Notes: generated by a model not told the origin, from the letters alone. Positions 18,028-25,353 are shown, counted from the first letter of the stretch. The stretch: DNA of 44,575 nucleotides from an uncultured bacterium (GCA_903825255.1 CAIJZZ010000010.1:1-44575), one strand, 5' to 3'. Numbers and translations are program-made.

Positions 18028-18340
18028 TCAATGAACTGCTCGGGTTGAGCTAAATAAAAGAGAGCGACCCAAAATATAAATAATCGGGCAGAGGAGAGAG
18101 ATTTGCTCTCCCCTATATAGCGCTGTCAATCCGAACAGTTCACTAAAGCAGAGCCCCGACTTACGCCGGGGCTCTGCAAACCTCGCAATGAATCCGTTTT
18201 TTAAAAAAATGAACTCAATAACGAGGGCAAACAATTTTTTAAAAATCATTTGCCCAAAAGTTTTTTAACCCTTAACCCGTTATGATCTATGACGGAAATC
18301 ACCCGTCCAGTTTTTTGTTAGTGACTGGAAAAACTTGATA
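18028..18340. other. Hairpin array between convergent genes
   Basis: A gene-free stretch holding at least five inverted repeats in series. First is a compound stem TGAACTG..TCGG (18032-18043) with CCGA..CAGTTCA (18131-18142), enclosing GGAGAG/CTCTCC. Then come an 11-bp stem GCAGAGCCCCG/CGGGGCTCTGC (18148-18177), CCTCG/CGAGG (18181-18226), GGGCAAA/TTTGCCC (18225-18255), GACGG/CCGTC (18291-18307) and CCAGT/ACTGG (18307-18328). It may be a structured RNA plus terminators, or protein-binding palindromes. Strand and function are unresolved. Confidence 0.55.
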
Positions 18341-18342
18341 TT

Positions 18343-19902
18343 TTATTCTTCCTGAGTTTCAGTATGGATATTTCTCATCCGAGGACGTGTTCTTTGTCCG
18401 GGGAGATTTTCTGACTCAATATCCTCTTCTTTGAAGAATTTGTTGATAATAACCACCCTAAAGCGGTCATTTTTTAACATCTCCTCAAGCCTTTTGTGGG
18501 CCAGGATGTCCTTACAGATCATCTCTCCCTTTCTTAATGAGTATTCATTCATGAAACTTTCAGTCCCTGGAATACAATTCCCCGTTGCCAAGGAATCTTC
18601 AATAGTTAAAACAGTGTCCAAATTTTCACTCAGATACTGTTTAACTTTTTCTATCTGCTGGTTTTGGTCCCAACGAGCTGAATTTAAAAACTGAGAACGA
18701 ATTTTTTTAATTAATTCATTTTTCATTTGTTCAACCCACTCTTCAACTGGCTTACTGAACCACTCAACCACGTTTTCTACTAACAATTCATACTCCATAC
18801 TAGTGTTTTCTAGCACAGAATATTTTTCGTTGATTTCAGATGGAACAGCTTCAAGAACTGCATAAACTTTACTTCCACCGCTCACTCTTTTGTAGACAAA
18901 TTTGAATGGTCCAAATCCTTTAGTCACCCATCCATGACTCCAGCTTCTGAAATTATCTTTGGGAAATAATTCTCCCTCAATAACTTCCTTTGGAAAACCA
19001 AAGTAACCTTTTTGTACAAGTTTTTTATTCTCAGTTATGCCTAGGTTCATTTTATTTAAAATAAAAGAACCCAATTCTTCTATCTCGAGGGTACATGGCA
19101 TATGTTTTAATAAACTTACATATGCTTCAAATGGATAAGGTAAATGGTATGGTTTCCCGTTTTGGATTCCCATATGGTTTCCTCCCCACAAAACCTCAAA
19201 TTCCTTTAGTTGAAATTCGTTGTCTAAATATTTATAGACAACTTTATTTCTTGCTTCAGGAAATTTTCCAAGAAGCGCATCAATTACTTCCCAAGCATAA
19301 GAGAAAAAAAATAATTCTCCATTTTTTTCTACAACTGCCGGGCAGTTTTCGGTAATTCCTTCCACTGGAACCATCAATTTGGTTCCCATAATTTCACAAG
19401 GCCATGCCTCACTCAAATATGTGATATTCGCACGATACGTTCCTGGAATTTCTAGAAGGTCATTTTGCTCAGCTGTCGGGCATAGAAATCCTGCCCCACT
19501 CGATCCACTTCTTGAAGAATAATATTGTTTTCCTCCATACAAATCGTGAAGACCTTCACGATCATTTTGGTTATAAGAGAAAAATAATTTTTTATTGTTT
19601 AAAGATAACAATACGGTTCCTGATCCACCCCCAAAAGAGTAAGAAACTCTTTGGGTTTTAATTGGTATTTCAGAAGAAACAAAAATGGTCCGACCTAAGT
19701 CGGCGGCATCCATTATTTCTTTTACCATATTATTCGGCACAGTGAAATTTTTATTCCCATGCGCCCAACACTTCCACTCAATACCGATTGCTGGCTGAAG
19801 TTCCTCAATCCAGCTTTCTTTTTCACTTTCTACTACGAAGATAAACAAACCAAAAAAATTTTTTTCCGGAACTTCCGGATAAACATACTTACTATTTTCC
19901 AT
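18343..19902 (-). CDS. Unknown 519-residue protein
   Basis: Not recognised. It is predicted soluble: no signal peptide and no membrane segment. It starts MENSKYVYPEVPEKNFFGLF and contains a Gly/Ser stretch (YSFGGGSGTVLLSLNNKKLF). Near residues 440-475 it has TIEDSLATGNCIPGTESF followed by a helical Lys/Glu tail. I have a faint memory of the GNCxPGTxxF pattern at the end of assorted phage and bacterial proteins, but I cannot name the family. Upstream, a short CCCG/CGGG hairpin (about 19912-19933) precedes the start, with no Shine-Dalgarno sequence visible. The gene lies downstream of the structured RNA at 20040-20467 on the same strand, so it could be expressed from that promoter behind a very long leader. 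Confidence 0.75.
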   Translation of the reverse strand: MENSKYVYPEVPEKNFFGLFIFVVESEKESWIEELQPAIGIEWKCWAHGNKNFTVPNNMVKEIMDAADLGRTIFVSSEIPIKTQRVSYSFGGGSGTVLLSLNNKKLFFSYNQNDREGLHDLYGGKQYYSSRSGSSGAGFLCPTAEQNDLLEIPGTYRANITYLSEAWPCEIMGTKLMVPVEGITENCPAVVEKNGELFFFSYAWEVIDALLGKFPEARNKVVYKYLDNEFQLKEFEVLWGGNHMGIQNGKPYHLPYPFEAYVSLLKHMPCTLEIEELGSFILNKMNLGITENKKLVQKGYFGFPKEVIEGELFPKDNFRSWSHGWVTKGFGPFKFVYKRVSGGSKVYAVLEAVPSEINEKYSVLENTSMEYELLVENVVEWFSKPVEEWVEQMKNELIKKIRSQFLNSARWDQNQQIEKVKQYLSENLDTVLTIEDSLATGNCIPGTESFMNEYSLRKGEMICKDILAHKRLEEMLKNDRFRVVIINKFFKEEDIESENLPGQRTRPRMRNIHTETQEE

Positions 19903-19958
19903 TTTTTAGAGTGCCCGCTACTTTACTCACGGGACTTTTTTAGTTAATTAATTTTTTA

Positions 19959-19999
19959 TTAGATATTTATGTACCTCGCGAAAGTACACAAATACCTAA
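19959..19999. repeat. Long imperfect hairpin with GC-rich loop
   Basis: A 16-bp helix, TTAGATATTTATGTAC with GTACACAAATACCTAA, has two A/C mismatches and encloses CTCGCGAAA. It lies in the 713-base gap between the 519-residue gene and the TrmB-like gene. It could end the 20040-20467 RNA or process it, but no T-run follows on the minus strand. Confidence 0.5.
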
Positions 20000-20039
20000 T
20001 GATTTAATAAAAATTAAAAAACAAAAAAATGAAAGATAT

Positions 20040-20467
20040 ATATTAAATTTTCAAAAAACTTTTATCTTTACCACAAATCCGGTCTCTCTCCTCTTTGTGC
20101 TCTGAATATTTCTCCTCAAATACTCAGCTCCTTCGTAAAGACATTTCAGATCACAAGAGAGGGTTAAGCTCTTATGGTCTGCCTATGTCTTCTCAAGCTT
20201 TCGCTTAAGACTATCCCCACTTCGCCAAGGCTATGCGGGGCAGGACAAGGTTGTGGATTTGTTGTATCTTTAACCTCGGTTTGCGGCTTTGGTTAAATTT
20301 ACGATCCACGGTGCAAACAGATCTCAAAGGATTGTCTCTCATCCCACTCTCTCCTCTTTCCTAGCTTACAGGTCTAGGTACCATCCCATTTATTATTTCC
20401 TTAATAAACGGTTCAGAGGTGGGCATCAATCGTTTGGTATCTCCTTGAAATGAACATGTCTTACTCT
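20040..20467 (-). ncRNA. Unassigned structured RNA with near-consensus promoter
   Basis: About 430 bases have no significant open frame but many helices when read on the minus strand. Examples are CTTAAGC-gaaa-GCTTGAG (a 7-bp stem with a GAAA tetraloop), TTTAACC/GGTTAAA nested within GTGGAT/ATCCAC, CCTAG/CTAGG, GTTTATT/AATAAAT, a helix of CAGA-CA-AAGAG with CTCTT-TG-TCTG, and GAGTATTT/AAATATTC. It is preceded by TTGACA-17 bp-TATGAT. I see no tmRNA T-loop or CCA end, no RNase P GAGGAAAGTCC, no SRP GGAAG/GCAGC core and no rRNA signature. Both ends are approximate. Confidence 0.6.
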
Positions 20468-20473
20468 GGTTAT

Positions 20474-20502
20474 ATCATAGCATAATGAAATTGTTTTGTC
20501 AA
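20474..20502 (-). promoter_or_regulatory. Strong promoter of the structured RNA
   Basis: On the minus strand: -35 TTGACA (20497-20502), a 17-bp spacer, and -10 TATGAT (20474-20479). Among the -35/-10 pairs I could find, only the lexA one is as close to consensus. The predicted start is about 20467. Confidence 0.8.
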
Positions 20503-20562
20503 TTTATCAAAAATAGTCTATAAATAATACAAAAATAGCCTTATAAAATAAGACTAGTTGAG

Positions 20563-20571
20563 TTATCCACA
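20563..20571 (+). other. DnaA-box-like 9-mer
   Basis: TTATCCACA is a perfect match to the DnaA box. It ends 9 bases before the -35 of the TrmB-like gene promoter. The same 9-mer with the same 9-base gap precedes the lexA promoter (41895-41903). Confidence 0.5.
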
Positions 20572-20580
20572 TTGTCATAT

Positions 20581-20609
20581 TTGCATGACAAAAACAAATA
20601 ATGTAGAAT
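20581..20609 (+). promoter_or_regulatory. Promoter of TrmB-like gene, leaderless type
   Basis: -35 TTGCAT (20581-20586), 17-bp spacer, -10 TAGAAT (20604-20609), then exactly 6 nt and the ATG at 20616. Confidence 0.75.
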
Positions 20610-20615
20610 AAAAGT

Positions 20616-21401
20616 ATGCAAGAAGAAAATATTTTAATCCAGGCTGGGCTTTCAGAAGAGCAGGCTCAGGCTTATCAGTCTCTTTTAGATAAAGGACCGC
20701 AGAGGGCCAGCGACCTAGCTAAATGGACCGGTATCAAGCGTGGACTTATTTACAAAGTCTTAGAACAGCTTGAATCTATGGGTTTAGTGTCTAAAAAGGG
20801 CGGCCCAGGAACCGTGGCCACCTTCTCCCCTTCACATCCATCTCTCCTACTGGCCAATATTGAAAGAAAAGAAAAAGAAATGGCTTTAACTAAAGAAATG
20901 CTTTTAAGCTCTATCGGATCTTTGTCTTCTAAATATAATTTAATTACTGGCAAGCCCAATGTGCAGTTCTTTGAAGGAGAAGAAGGAGTTAAAAAGATAC
21001 TAGAAGACACTTTAAGTACAAAAGAAGAAGTTTTGACTTATCTTGATATGGAGATTGTGGAAAAGCATTTTAAAAAGATAAATGATGAATATGTTTTAAA
21101 AAGAGAGGCTAAGGGAATTAAAAAAAGAATTTTAGCGATTGAAAATGAGTTCACTTTGGCTTTGTTTCGACAAAAGTTTCAAGAGAATCCAAGCTTCTTT
21201 TCGATTACTGATTTGAAAATTGCGAAAACTCCAATTAATGAAATCGAGGGAGCAATTCAAATATATGAAAATAAAATAGGTATTATTACTGTCTCAAAAG
21301 AAAATTTGATAAGTATTTTAATCGAGGACGACAGAATCAATAAATTATTTAAAAGTATGTTTGAGGCGCTTTATTTGGTTTCGCCTGGATTTACGCCATA
21401 A
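20616..21401 (+). CDS. TrmB-family winged-helix transcriptional regulator
   Basis: A 261-residue DNA-binding regulator. The N-terminal winged helix-turn-helix (about residues 10-70: EEQAQAYQSLLDKGPQRASDLAKWTGIKRGLIYKVLEQLESMGLV) matches the TrmB N-terminal pattern. A short helical linker leads to an effector-type domain beginning PNVQFFEGEEGVKKILEDTL. The gene at 29828 is a clear paralogue with the same two-part build (KPKVFFYEGVEGVKKVYEDTL). The ligand and targets are unknown. The start is well fixed, because the -10 ends 6 nt before this ATG. The 3' end overlaps the convergent 750-residue gene by 31 bases. Confidence 0.88.
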   Translation: MQEENILIQAGLSEEQAQAYQSLLDKGPQRASDLAKWTGIKRGLIYKVLEQLESMGLVSKKGGPGTVATFSPSHPSLLLANIERKEKEMALTKEMLLSSIGSLSSKYNLITGKPNVQFFEGEEGVKKILEDTLSTKEEVLTYLDMEIVEKHFKKINDEYVLKREAKGIKKRILAIENEFTLALFRQKFQENPSFFSITDLKIAKTPINEIEGAIQIYENKIGIITVSKENLISILIEDDRINKLFKSMFEALYLVSPGFTP

Positions 21402-23623
21402 TCTGCTTGGATGTTTTCATAAACAGCATACCATTCTCCGTTATTTACAAAACAACGAACTAGGGACTTACCTTCTGGAATATTTGTATGCAAAGATTCA
21501 AGGTTTTTTGATTTTCTGATTTCAAATTTTTCTGTATCTGTATTTTCTTGCATACTCATTATCTCTTCTTGAGTTTTTTGTTTTGCTAAAATATTTTTAT
21601 TTTTAACTTCATCCCATATTAGGTTGAATTCTTCTGTATTGTTAGTTTTTTTAAAACCTTTTGAAATAAAACCTTTTTCAAAATATCGCATATTGCTTGG
21701 GTTGTCTTTTCTGCAAGAAGCATGTAAAACATTATTTTGTGCTTCGCGAATTAAGGCTTCGTCCATCATCGCTTCACCTAAACCGAAATTCTTACTAGCT
21801 TCATCTACATTTAAAGCACTGGCGTACAAGCTTTGGTCGTTTTGCTTTTCGAATCTGACAAAGGCTCTTGTTTTATCGTCTTTCTCAAAAGTGTAAAAAT
21901 AATTTTTACTTTTATTTATTTCTGGATTAAAGGAAGTTTTAAAATATTCTTTTAATGATTCAACAAAGTTTTGGTCCGGATAATTTTTCCAGTTTTCCCC
22001 ATACAATTCTAACATTTCTTTTTGTTGTTCCGTTGATATTTCAAAAGCATCCTTTTTTGAAAAAACAGAACCCTCAATGCTTTCAATCGGAAGTTTTTCC
22101 CCGTTCTTTATTGCTTGTTTAAATATAGCAAAAGTAGTTATCGTATCTGCATTTATACGATCTAATTGTTTTGAAATATCTTCATAATTAATTTTGTTTT
22201 TATTATTTATATTCTCATATGTTTGAGAAAGTAGTTGTTTCCCTTTTAAATATAAGGTTTCCTCAATTTTACCAATAAGTTCAGGATTAGTTTCAATTTC
22301 ATGGCTGAAATTATTTTTAGTAAACTCAGTAATTTTATTAACATTATCTATAATCTCCCCATATTTTTCAAACAGTTTTTTAGCTGGTTCTTCTGGTAAT
22401 TTTTGTCCGATCTTTAATATTTTATCTCCCATTTCCTGGCCACCCTGTTCAAGGGAAAGAAAAGTTTTCATCTTATTATATTTTTCTGTTTCTGTTTGGC
22501 GAGTGGATCTGTTTATAAACTCATTTAGGACTTGTAGTTTTTTTTCTGTTTTATTTTGTATAAATCCTAGAAAATGTAATTGGTTTTCCAAACTCATTTT
22601 AGATAAATCTATATCAAGCATTTCTTTTATATATTCTCTGAACTCTAAAGAAGAAGATATTTTAAATAAAGCTAAATTTTCAGGAGAATTTATCAATCCT
22701 TCTTTTTTCAGTTTAAAAGTGTCGTCTAATTTATTCTGTGATTTTTCATTTAACTCATCTATTTTTTTCCAACCAACTAGTCTTCCTCTTATTGTATAAA
22801 TACCAACCTCTTCTGGTGATATTTGTGAATTTATATAGTCTCCCACAAAAACCTCCTTGAAACCACTGTGGTCTTCTGTTAAGACACGTTTTATATATGT
22901 TGGGTAGATGTCTTCACCCCCTGCCCAATATTCGGGGGCACCTTCCAAAAGTCCAATTATCCCCACTAACGGATCTATATCATTTATTATTATATTTCTT
23001 TGGTTTTCATTAAATTCAAATTTATAACGATTAAATTTTGGATTTGAAAAAGAGAACATTTCTTTTTTTTGCCCAATATTTTCTCCAATTTTTTTTTCTA
23101 GATTCCCTTCATTAATCCTTCCATTTATTACATCATCTAATTCATAAAGTCCGTAAATTACTTCTTTCAGGAAAATCTTTTCAAGTATTGTTGTCTTTTT
23201 ATCTTTAAATATTTCTATTAATTCTTGTGCAACTTTAAGTTCATTACCAGGACCAAAGGTTTCTTGATTAGCTTCAGTTTCAGTAAAGGCGAGATCAAGT
23301 AGTGATTGTATCGCTATAATTTTTTTAATATCTTCTTCTTTTTTATTATTCTTTAATAACTCGATAAGTTTTTCTTGGTACTCATAGATTTTCCATGACC
23401 ACTCTATTGAATCTACTTCTTCCAATACTTTTTCTCCAAATTTTTTTACCAATTCTTTCTCAAAAAAATTTGGATAGGCATTTATAATATTTCCATTTTC
23501 ATCTAAAGATTGATTGATAATCAAATCAGGATTTATGTCAAAATTTTCGGCAAAATTATAAACATCATCAGGTAATATTGCCTTTTCTTTGCTTTTTATT
23601 TCCGGGGCATTATCGAATTTCAT
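21371..23623 (-). CDS. Large protein with C-terminal GNAT acetyltransferase-like domain
   Basis: The 750 residues are mostly charged and helical, with no signal peptide. Residues about 590-670 resemble a GNAT N-acetyltransferase: a beta strand (RAFVRFEKQ), then ASALNVDEASKNFGLGEAMM, where VxxxxxxxGLGxxMM fits the acetyl-CoA-binding motif A, and a later RYFEKGFISKGFKK strand. The roughly 550-residue N-terminal part is not recognised. Similar long charged proteins with terminal GNAT domains occur, as I recall, in CPR genomes. The substrate is unknown. A TAAAAT hexamer ends 6 nt before the ATG at 23623. The C-terminus ends inside the opposite-strand TrmB-like gene. Confidence 0.8.
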   Translation of the reverse strand: MKFDNAPEIKSKEKAILPDDVYNFAENFDINPDLIINQSLDENGNIINAYPNFFEKELVKKFGEKVLEEVDSIEWSWKIYEYQEKLIELLKNNKKEEDIKKIIAIQSLLDLAFTETEANQETFGPGNELKVAQELIEIFKDKKTTILEKIFLKEVIYGLYELDDVINGRINEGNLEKKIGENIGQKKEMFSFSNPKFNRYKFEFNENQRNIIINDIDPLVGIIGLLEGAPEYWAGGEDIYPTYIKRVLTEDHSGFKEVFVGDYINSQISPEEVGIYTIRGRLVGWKKIDELNEKSQNKLDDTFKLKKEGLINSPENLALFKISSSLEFREYIKEMLDIDLSKMSLENQLHFLGFIQNKTEKKLQVLNEFINRSTRQTETEKYNKMKTFLSLEQGGQEMGDKILKIGQKLPEEPAKKLFEKYGEIIDNVNKITEFTKNNFSHEIETNPELIGKIEETLYLKGKQLLSQTYENINNKNKINYEDISKQLDRINADTITTFAIFKQAIKNGEKLPIESIEGSVFSKKDAFEISTEQQKEMLELYGENWKNYPDQNFVESLKEYFKTSFNPEINKSKNYFYTFEKDDKTRAFVRFEKQNDQSLYASALNVDEASKNFGLGEAMMDEALIREAQNNVLHASCRKDNPSNMRYFEKGFISKGFKKTNNTEEFNLIWDEVKNKNILAKQKTQEEIMSMQENTDTEKFEIRKSKNLESLHTNIPEGKSLVRCFVNNGEWYAVYENIQADYGVNPGETK

Positions 23624-23635
23624 ATTCTAATTTTA

Positions 23636-24358
23636 CTACAAAACCCTGGTAATCAAAAAGATAAACAAGACACCGAGGACAGTCATCAAGACTGTTTTCA
23701 TGGAAGAATTTTTACTATGGGCTTCAGGTAAAATATCGGAGACTCCAATATAAAGCAAAAATCCAGCAAAGAAACCTAGATATATCAAAAGTGATTTTTC
23801 AGATAAATTAAAGAAAAGAGTTGCCGCCCCACCTAGAATAGGAGCCAAGGCATCCACGAACAGAAATTTAAGTGCTTGTTTGTTGGTATTTTTATGTCGA
23901 AGCATCATGGAAACTGTGTTTAAGCCATCAGAGAAATCATGAGAAATAACGGCGATAGCGACTAAAATTCCAGTGGGTCCAGAAATTTGAAAAGCGAGCC
24001 CGATACCCATGCCGTCTAAAAAAGAGTGTCCTGCTAGGGCGAGAGCCTGGAACTTCCCCACTGTTGGATGCGTGTGAGGGCCATATTCTTCTTCGTGGCT
24101 GTGGTGCACAAGAATAAATTTTTCGGCAATATGGAAAATCATAAAACCGACCACCAGAGCAATCATTGGAGTGGTAGGAGTAGTTCCAAGTTTTTGAGTC
24201 AATCTTATGATTTCTGGAAAAACGTCAAAAGCGATTACACCTAAAATAACACCAGCCGTTAAACCAAGAATTAAATTCATTTTATCTTTATATTTCAAAC
24301 CAAAAAGTCCACCTAAAAAAGTAGAGACAAATGTAAATAAAATAAAAATAAAAGCCAT
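23636..24358 (-). CDS. ZIP-family divalent metal transporter
   Basis: A 240-residue polytopic membrane protein that imports Zn2+, Fe2+ or a similar metal across the cytoplasmic membrane. About eight hydrophobic segments are visible. The metal-site helices read HSFLDGMGIGL (H111, D115) and HDFSDGLNTVS (H140, D144), corresponding to the family's HNxxEG/HExPE motifs in their bacterial H-x3-D form. A His-rich cytosolic loop (VHHSHEEEYGPHTHP, about 84-98) lies between helices, as is common in ZIPs. The ATG is only 2-4 bases past the 3' end of tRNA-Gly(TCC) on the same strand. The mRNA is therefore likely released by tRNA 3' processing with almost no leader. Confidence 0.9.
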   Translation of the reverse strand: MAFIFILFTFVSTFLGGLFGLKYKDKMNLILGLTAGVILGVIAFDVFPEIIRLTQKLGTTPTTPMIALVVGFMIFHIAEKFILVHHSHEEEYGPHTHPTVGKFQALALAGHSFLDGMGIGLAFQISGPTGILVAIAVISHDFSDGLNTVSMMLRHKNTNKQALKFLFVDALAPILGGAATLFFNLSEKSLLIYLGFFAGFLLYIGVSDILPEAHSKNSSMKTVLMTVLGVLFIFLITRVL

Positions 24359-24362
24359 AAGG

Positions 24363-24433
24363 TGCGGGATGGGAGAATCGAACTCCCAACCACAGTTTGG
24401 AAAACTGTTATTTTACCATTAAACTAATCCCGC
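24363..24433 (-). tRNA. tRNA-Gly (anticodon TCC)
   Basis: A full cloverleaf reads on the minus strand: acceptor GCGGGAT/ATCCCGC, anticodon stem ACAGT/ACTGT with loop TTTCCAA (anticodon TCC, reading GGA) and T-arm GGGAG-TTCGATT-CTCCC. The discriminator is A, followed by CC then T, so the CCA end is not fully encoded. The start codon of the ZIP gene follows at once. Confidence 0.95.
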
Positions 24434-24479
24434 CTACGTTTTAATATAACAAAAATAAGCCTAAGAATCAATAATTTGT

Positions 24480-24548
24480 CGGGCTGCTGGGAATCGAACC
24501 CAGTCTCCATGCTCCCAAAGCACGTGTACTACCGGTATACTACAGCCC
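24480..24548 (-). tRNA. tRNA-Pro (anticodon TGG)
   Basis: Minus-strand cloverleaf: acceptor GGGCTGT/GCAGCCC, anticodon stem CGTGC/GCATG with loop TTTGGGA (anticodon TGG, reading CCA) and T-arm CTGGG-TTCGATT-CCCAG. The CCA end is not encoded. Its 5' GGGC belongs to a GC-rich palindrome (24545-24572). Confidence 0.93.
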
Positions 24549-24572
24549 GCCTTCGCTAAAGCTTCGGCGGGC
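24545..24572. repeat. GCCCGCC palindrome overlapping the tRNA-Pro 5' end
   Basis: The arms are GCCCGCC (24545-24551) and GGCGGGC (24566-24572), with TTCGCTAAAGCTTC between. The first four bases of tRNA-Pro lie inside the left arm. It is the same GCCCGCC-type repeat as in xth. Confidence 0.65.
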
Positions 24573-24607
24573 AGGCCCGCTTTGAACTTTATGATTTATA
24601 GACTATA

Positions 24608-25018
24608 TCATAAAATAATATCATTTACCAATTTAATTTTGGCTTTTTTGTGATTTAAATCCAAATAAACAACTAAAAGATCAATTTGATATTCTGTTTC
24701 ATCAGAAATCTTTTTAGCTAAAAGATAAGTTTGAATTGTCCGAGACATTCGTTTGAGTTTCCAGGGATGCATATTTTCTTCAGGTCTGTAATTATCAGAT
24801 GTTTCATGAAGAACATTATTTAAAGTTTCACGTGCAACTGATTTAACTTCAATAAAATATAATTTATTATTTTTTTCAGCCACAATATCAATTTCACCCC
24901 ATTTCTTAGTATAATTTCTATCTGTTATTAAATAACCTTGTTTAACAAGAAATTTTACAGCAATATTTTCTCCCATCTCCCCAATTTTTTGACTTTTTGA
25001 AGTAAAATTTTTAGGCAT
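24608..25018 (-). CDS. YraN / UPF0102 family nuclease-like protein
   Basis: A small (136 residues) restriction-endonuclease-fold protein. The conserved core is GEMGENIAVKFLVKQGYLITDRNYTKK, then GEIDIVAEKNNKLYFIEVKS, giving the PD-(D/E)xK-type triad E...D(I/V)...ExK. It is widespread in bacteria next to RNase HII or signal-recognition genes. Its exact role is unsettled, with Holliday-junction or repair-related nuclease activity suspected. Here it precedes tRNA-Pro on the same strand. A parS-like sequence with 13 of 16 matches lies inside it (24824-24839), and a 15/16 site lies 36 bases upstream of its start. Confidence 0.9.
   Translation of the reverse strand: MPKNFTSKSQKIGEMGENIAVKFLVKQGYLITDRNYTKKWGEIDIVAEKNNKLYFIEVKSVARETLNNVLHETSDNYRPEENMHPWKLKRMSRTIQTYLLAKKISDETEYQIDLLVVYLDLNHKKAKIKLVNDIIL
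24824..24839. other. Weak parS-like site
   Basis: AGTTTCACGTGCAACT matches TGTTTCACGTGAAACA at 13 of 16 positions. It lies within the YraN-like coding region. Confidence 0.4.
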
Positions 25019-25028
25019 TTAATCAGAT

Positions 25029-25044
25029 TGTTTCATATGTAACC
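25029..25044. other. Degenerate parS-like site
   Basis: TGTTTCATATGTAACC matches the parS consensus at 12 of 16 positions. It lies 9 bases from the stronger site at 25054. Confidence 0.35.
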
Positions 25045-25053
25045 TCAAAAATT

Positions 25054-25069
25054 AGTTTCACGTGAAACA
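25054..25069. other. parS-like ParB-binding site
   Basis: AGTTTCACGTGAAACA matches TGTTTCACGTGAAACA at 15 of 16 positions, with a perfect 14-bp palindromic core. It is the best intergenic member of a local cluster. The rest of the 25070-25280 spacer is AT-rich and holds TTATCCCCA, with no gene. Confidence 0.65.
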
Positions 25070-25282
25070 AACTACTAATTTATTATGTCTTTTAATAAAA
25101 TGTCCTTATTTAACAAGTTATTACTAATAAAAATGGTCTTTAAAGACAATGCTAAAATGTGTCCATTATAAACATTACTAACATAGTTATCCCCAGTTTT
25201 ATTTAAAATCATTATAAAATATAAGCTTCATTATTACACATAAAGGACAGATATATTAAGAAATTATATATTTATTATTATG

Positions 25283-25353
25283 TGCGGCCAGGGAGAATCG
25301 AACTCCCGTCTCATCCTTGGCAAGGACGTGTTCTACCACTAAACCATGACCGC
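25283..25353 (-). tRNA. tRNA-Gly (anticodon GCC)
   Basis: Minus-strand cloverleaf: acceptor GCGGTCA/TGGCCGC with wobble/mismatch, anticodon stem CGTCC/GGATG with loop TTGCCAA (anticodon GCC, reading GGC/GGU), T-arm GGGAG-TTCGATT-CTCCC and discriminator A. No complete CCA is encoded. Confidence 0.95.

Noticed and set aside
18028-18249. Coding region on the minus strand in the hairpin array
   Set aside because: An open frame of 73 codons exists but it crosses several perfect hairpins, has no start signal and no recognisable composition.
20040-20470. tmRNA, RNase P RNA, SRP RNA or 6S RNA
   Set aside because: No T-arm/TTCGA with CCA end, no GAGGAAAGTCC or ACAGNRA motifs, no GGAAG/GCAGC SRP core and the wrong length for 6S. 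Structure and promoter are kept as an unassigned RNA.
25070-25280. oriC next to the parS cluster
   Set aside because: AT-rich and near parS sites, but only one imperfect DnaA-like 9-mer (TTATCCCCA) is present and no dnaA or dnaN gene lies nearby in the window.
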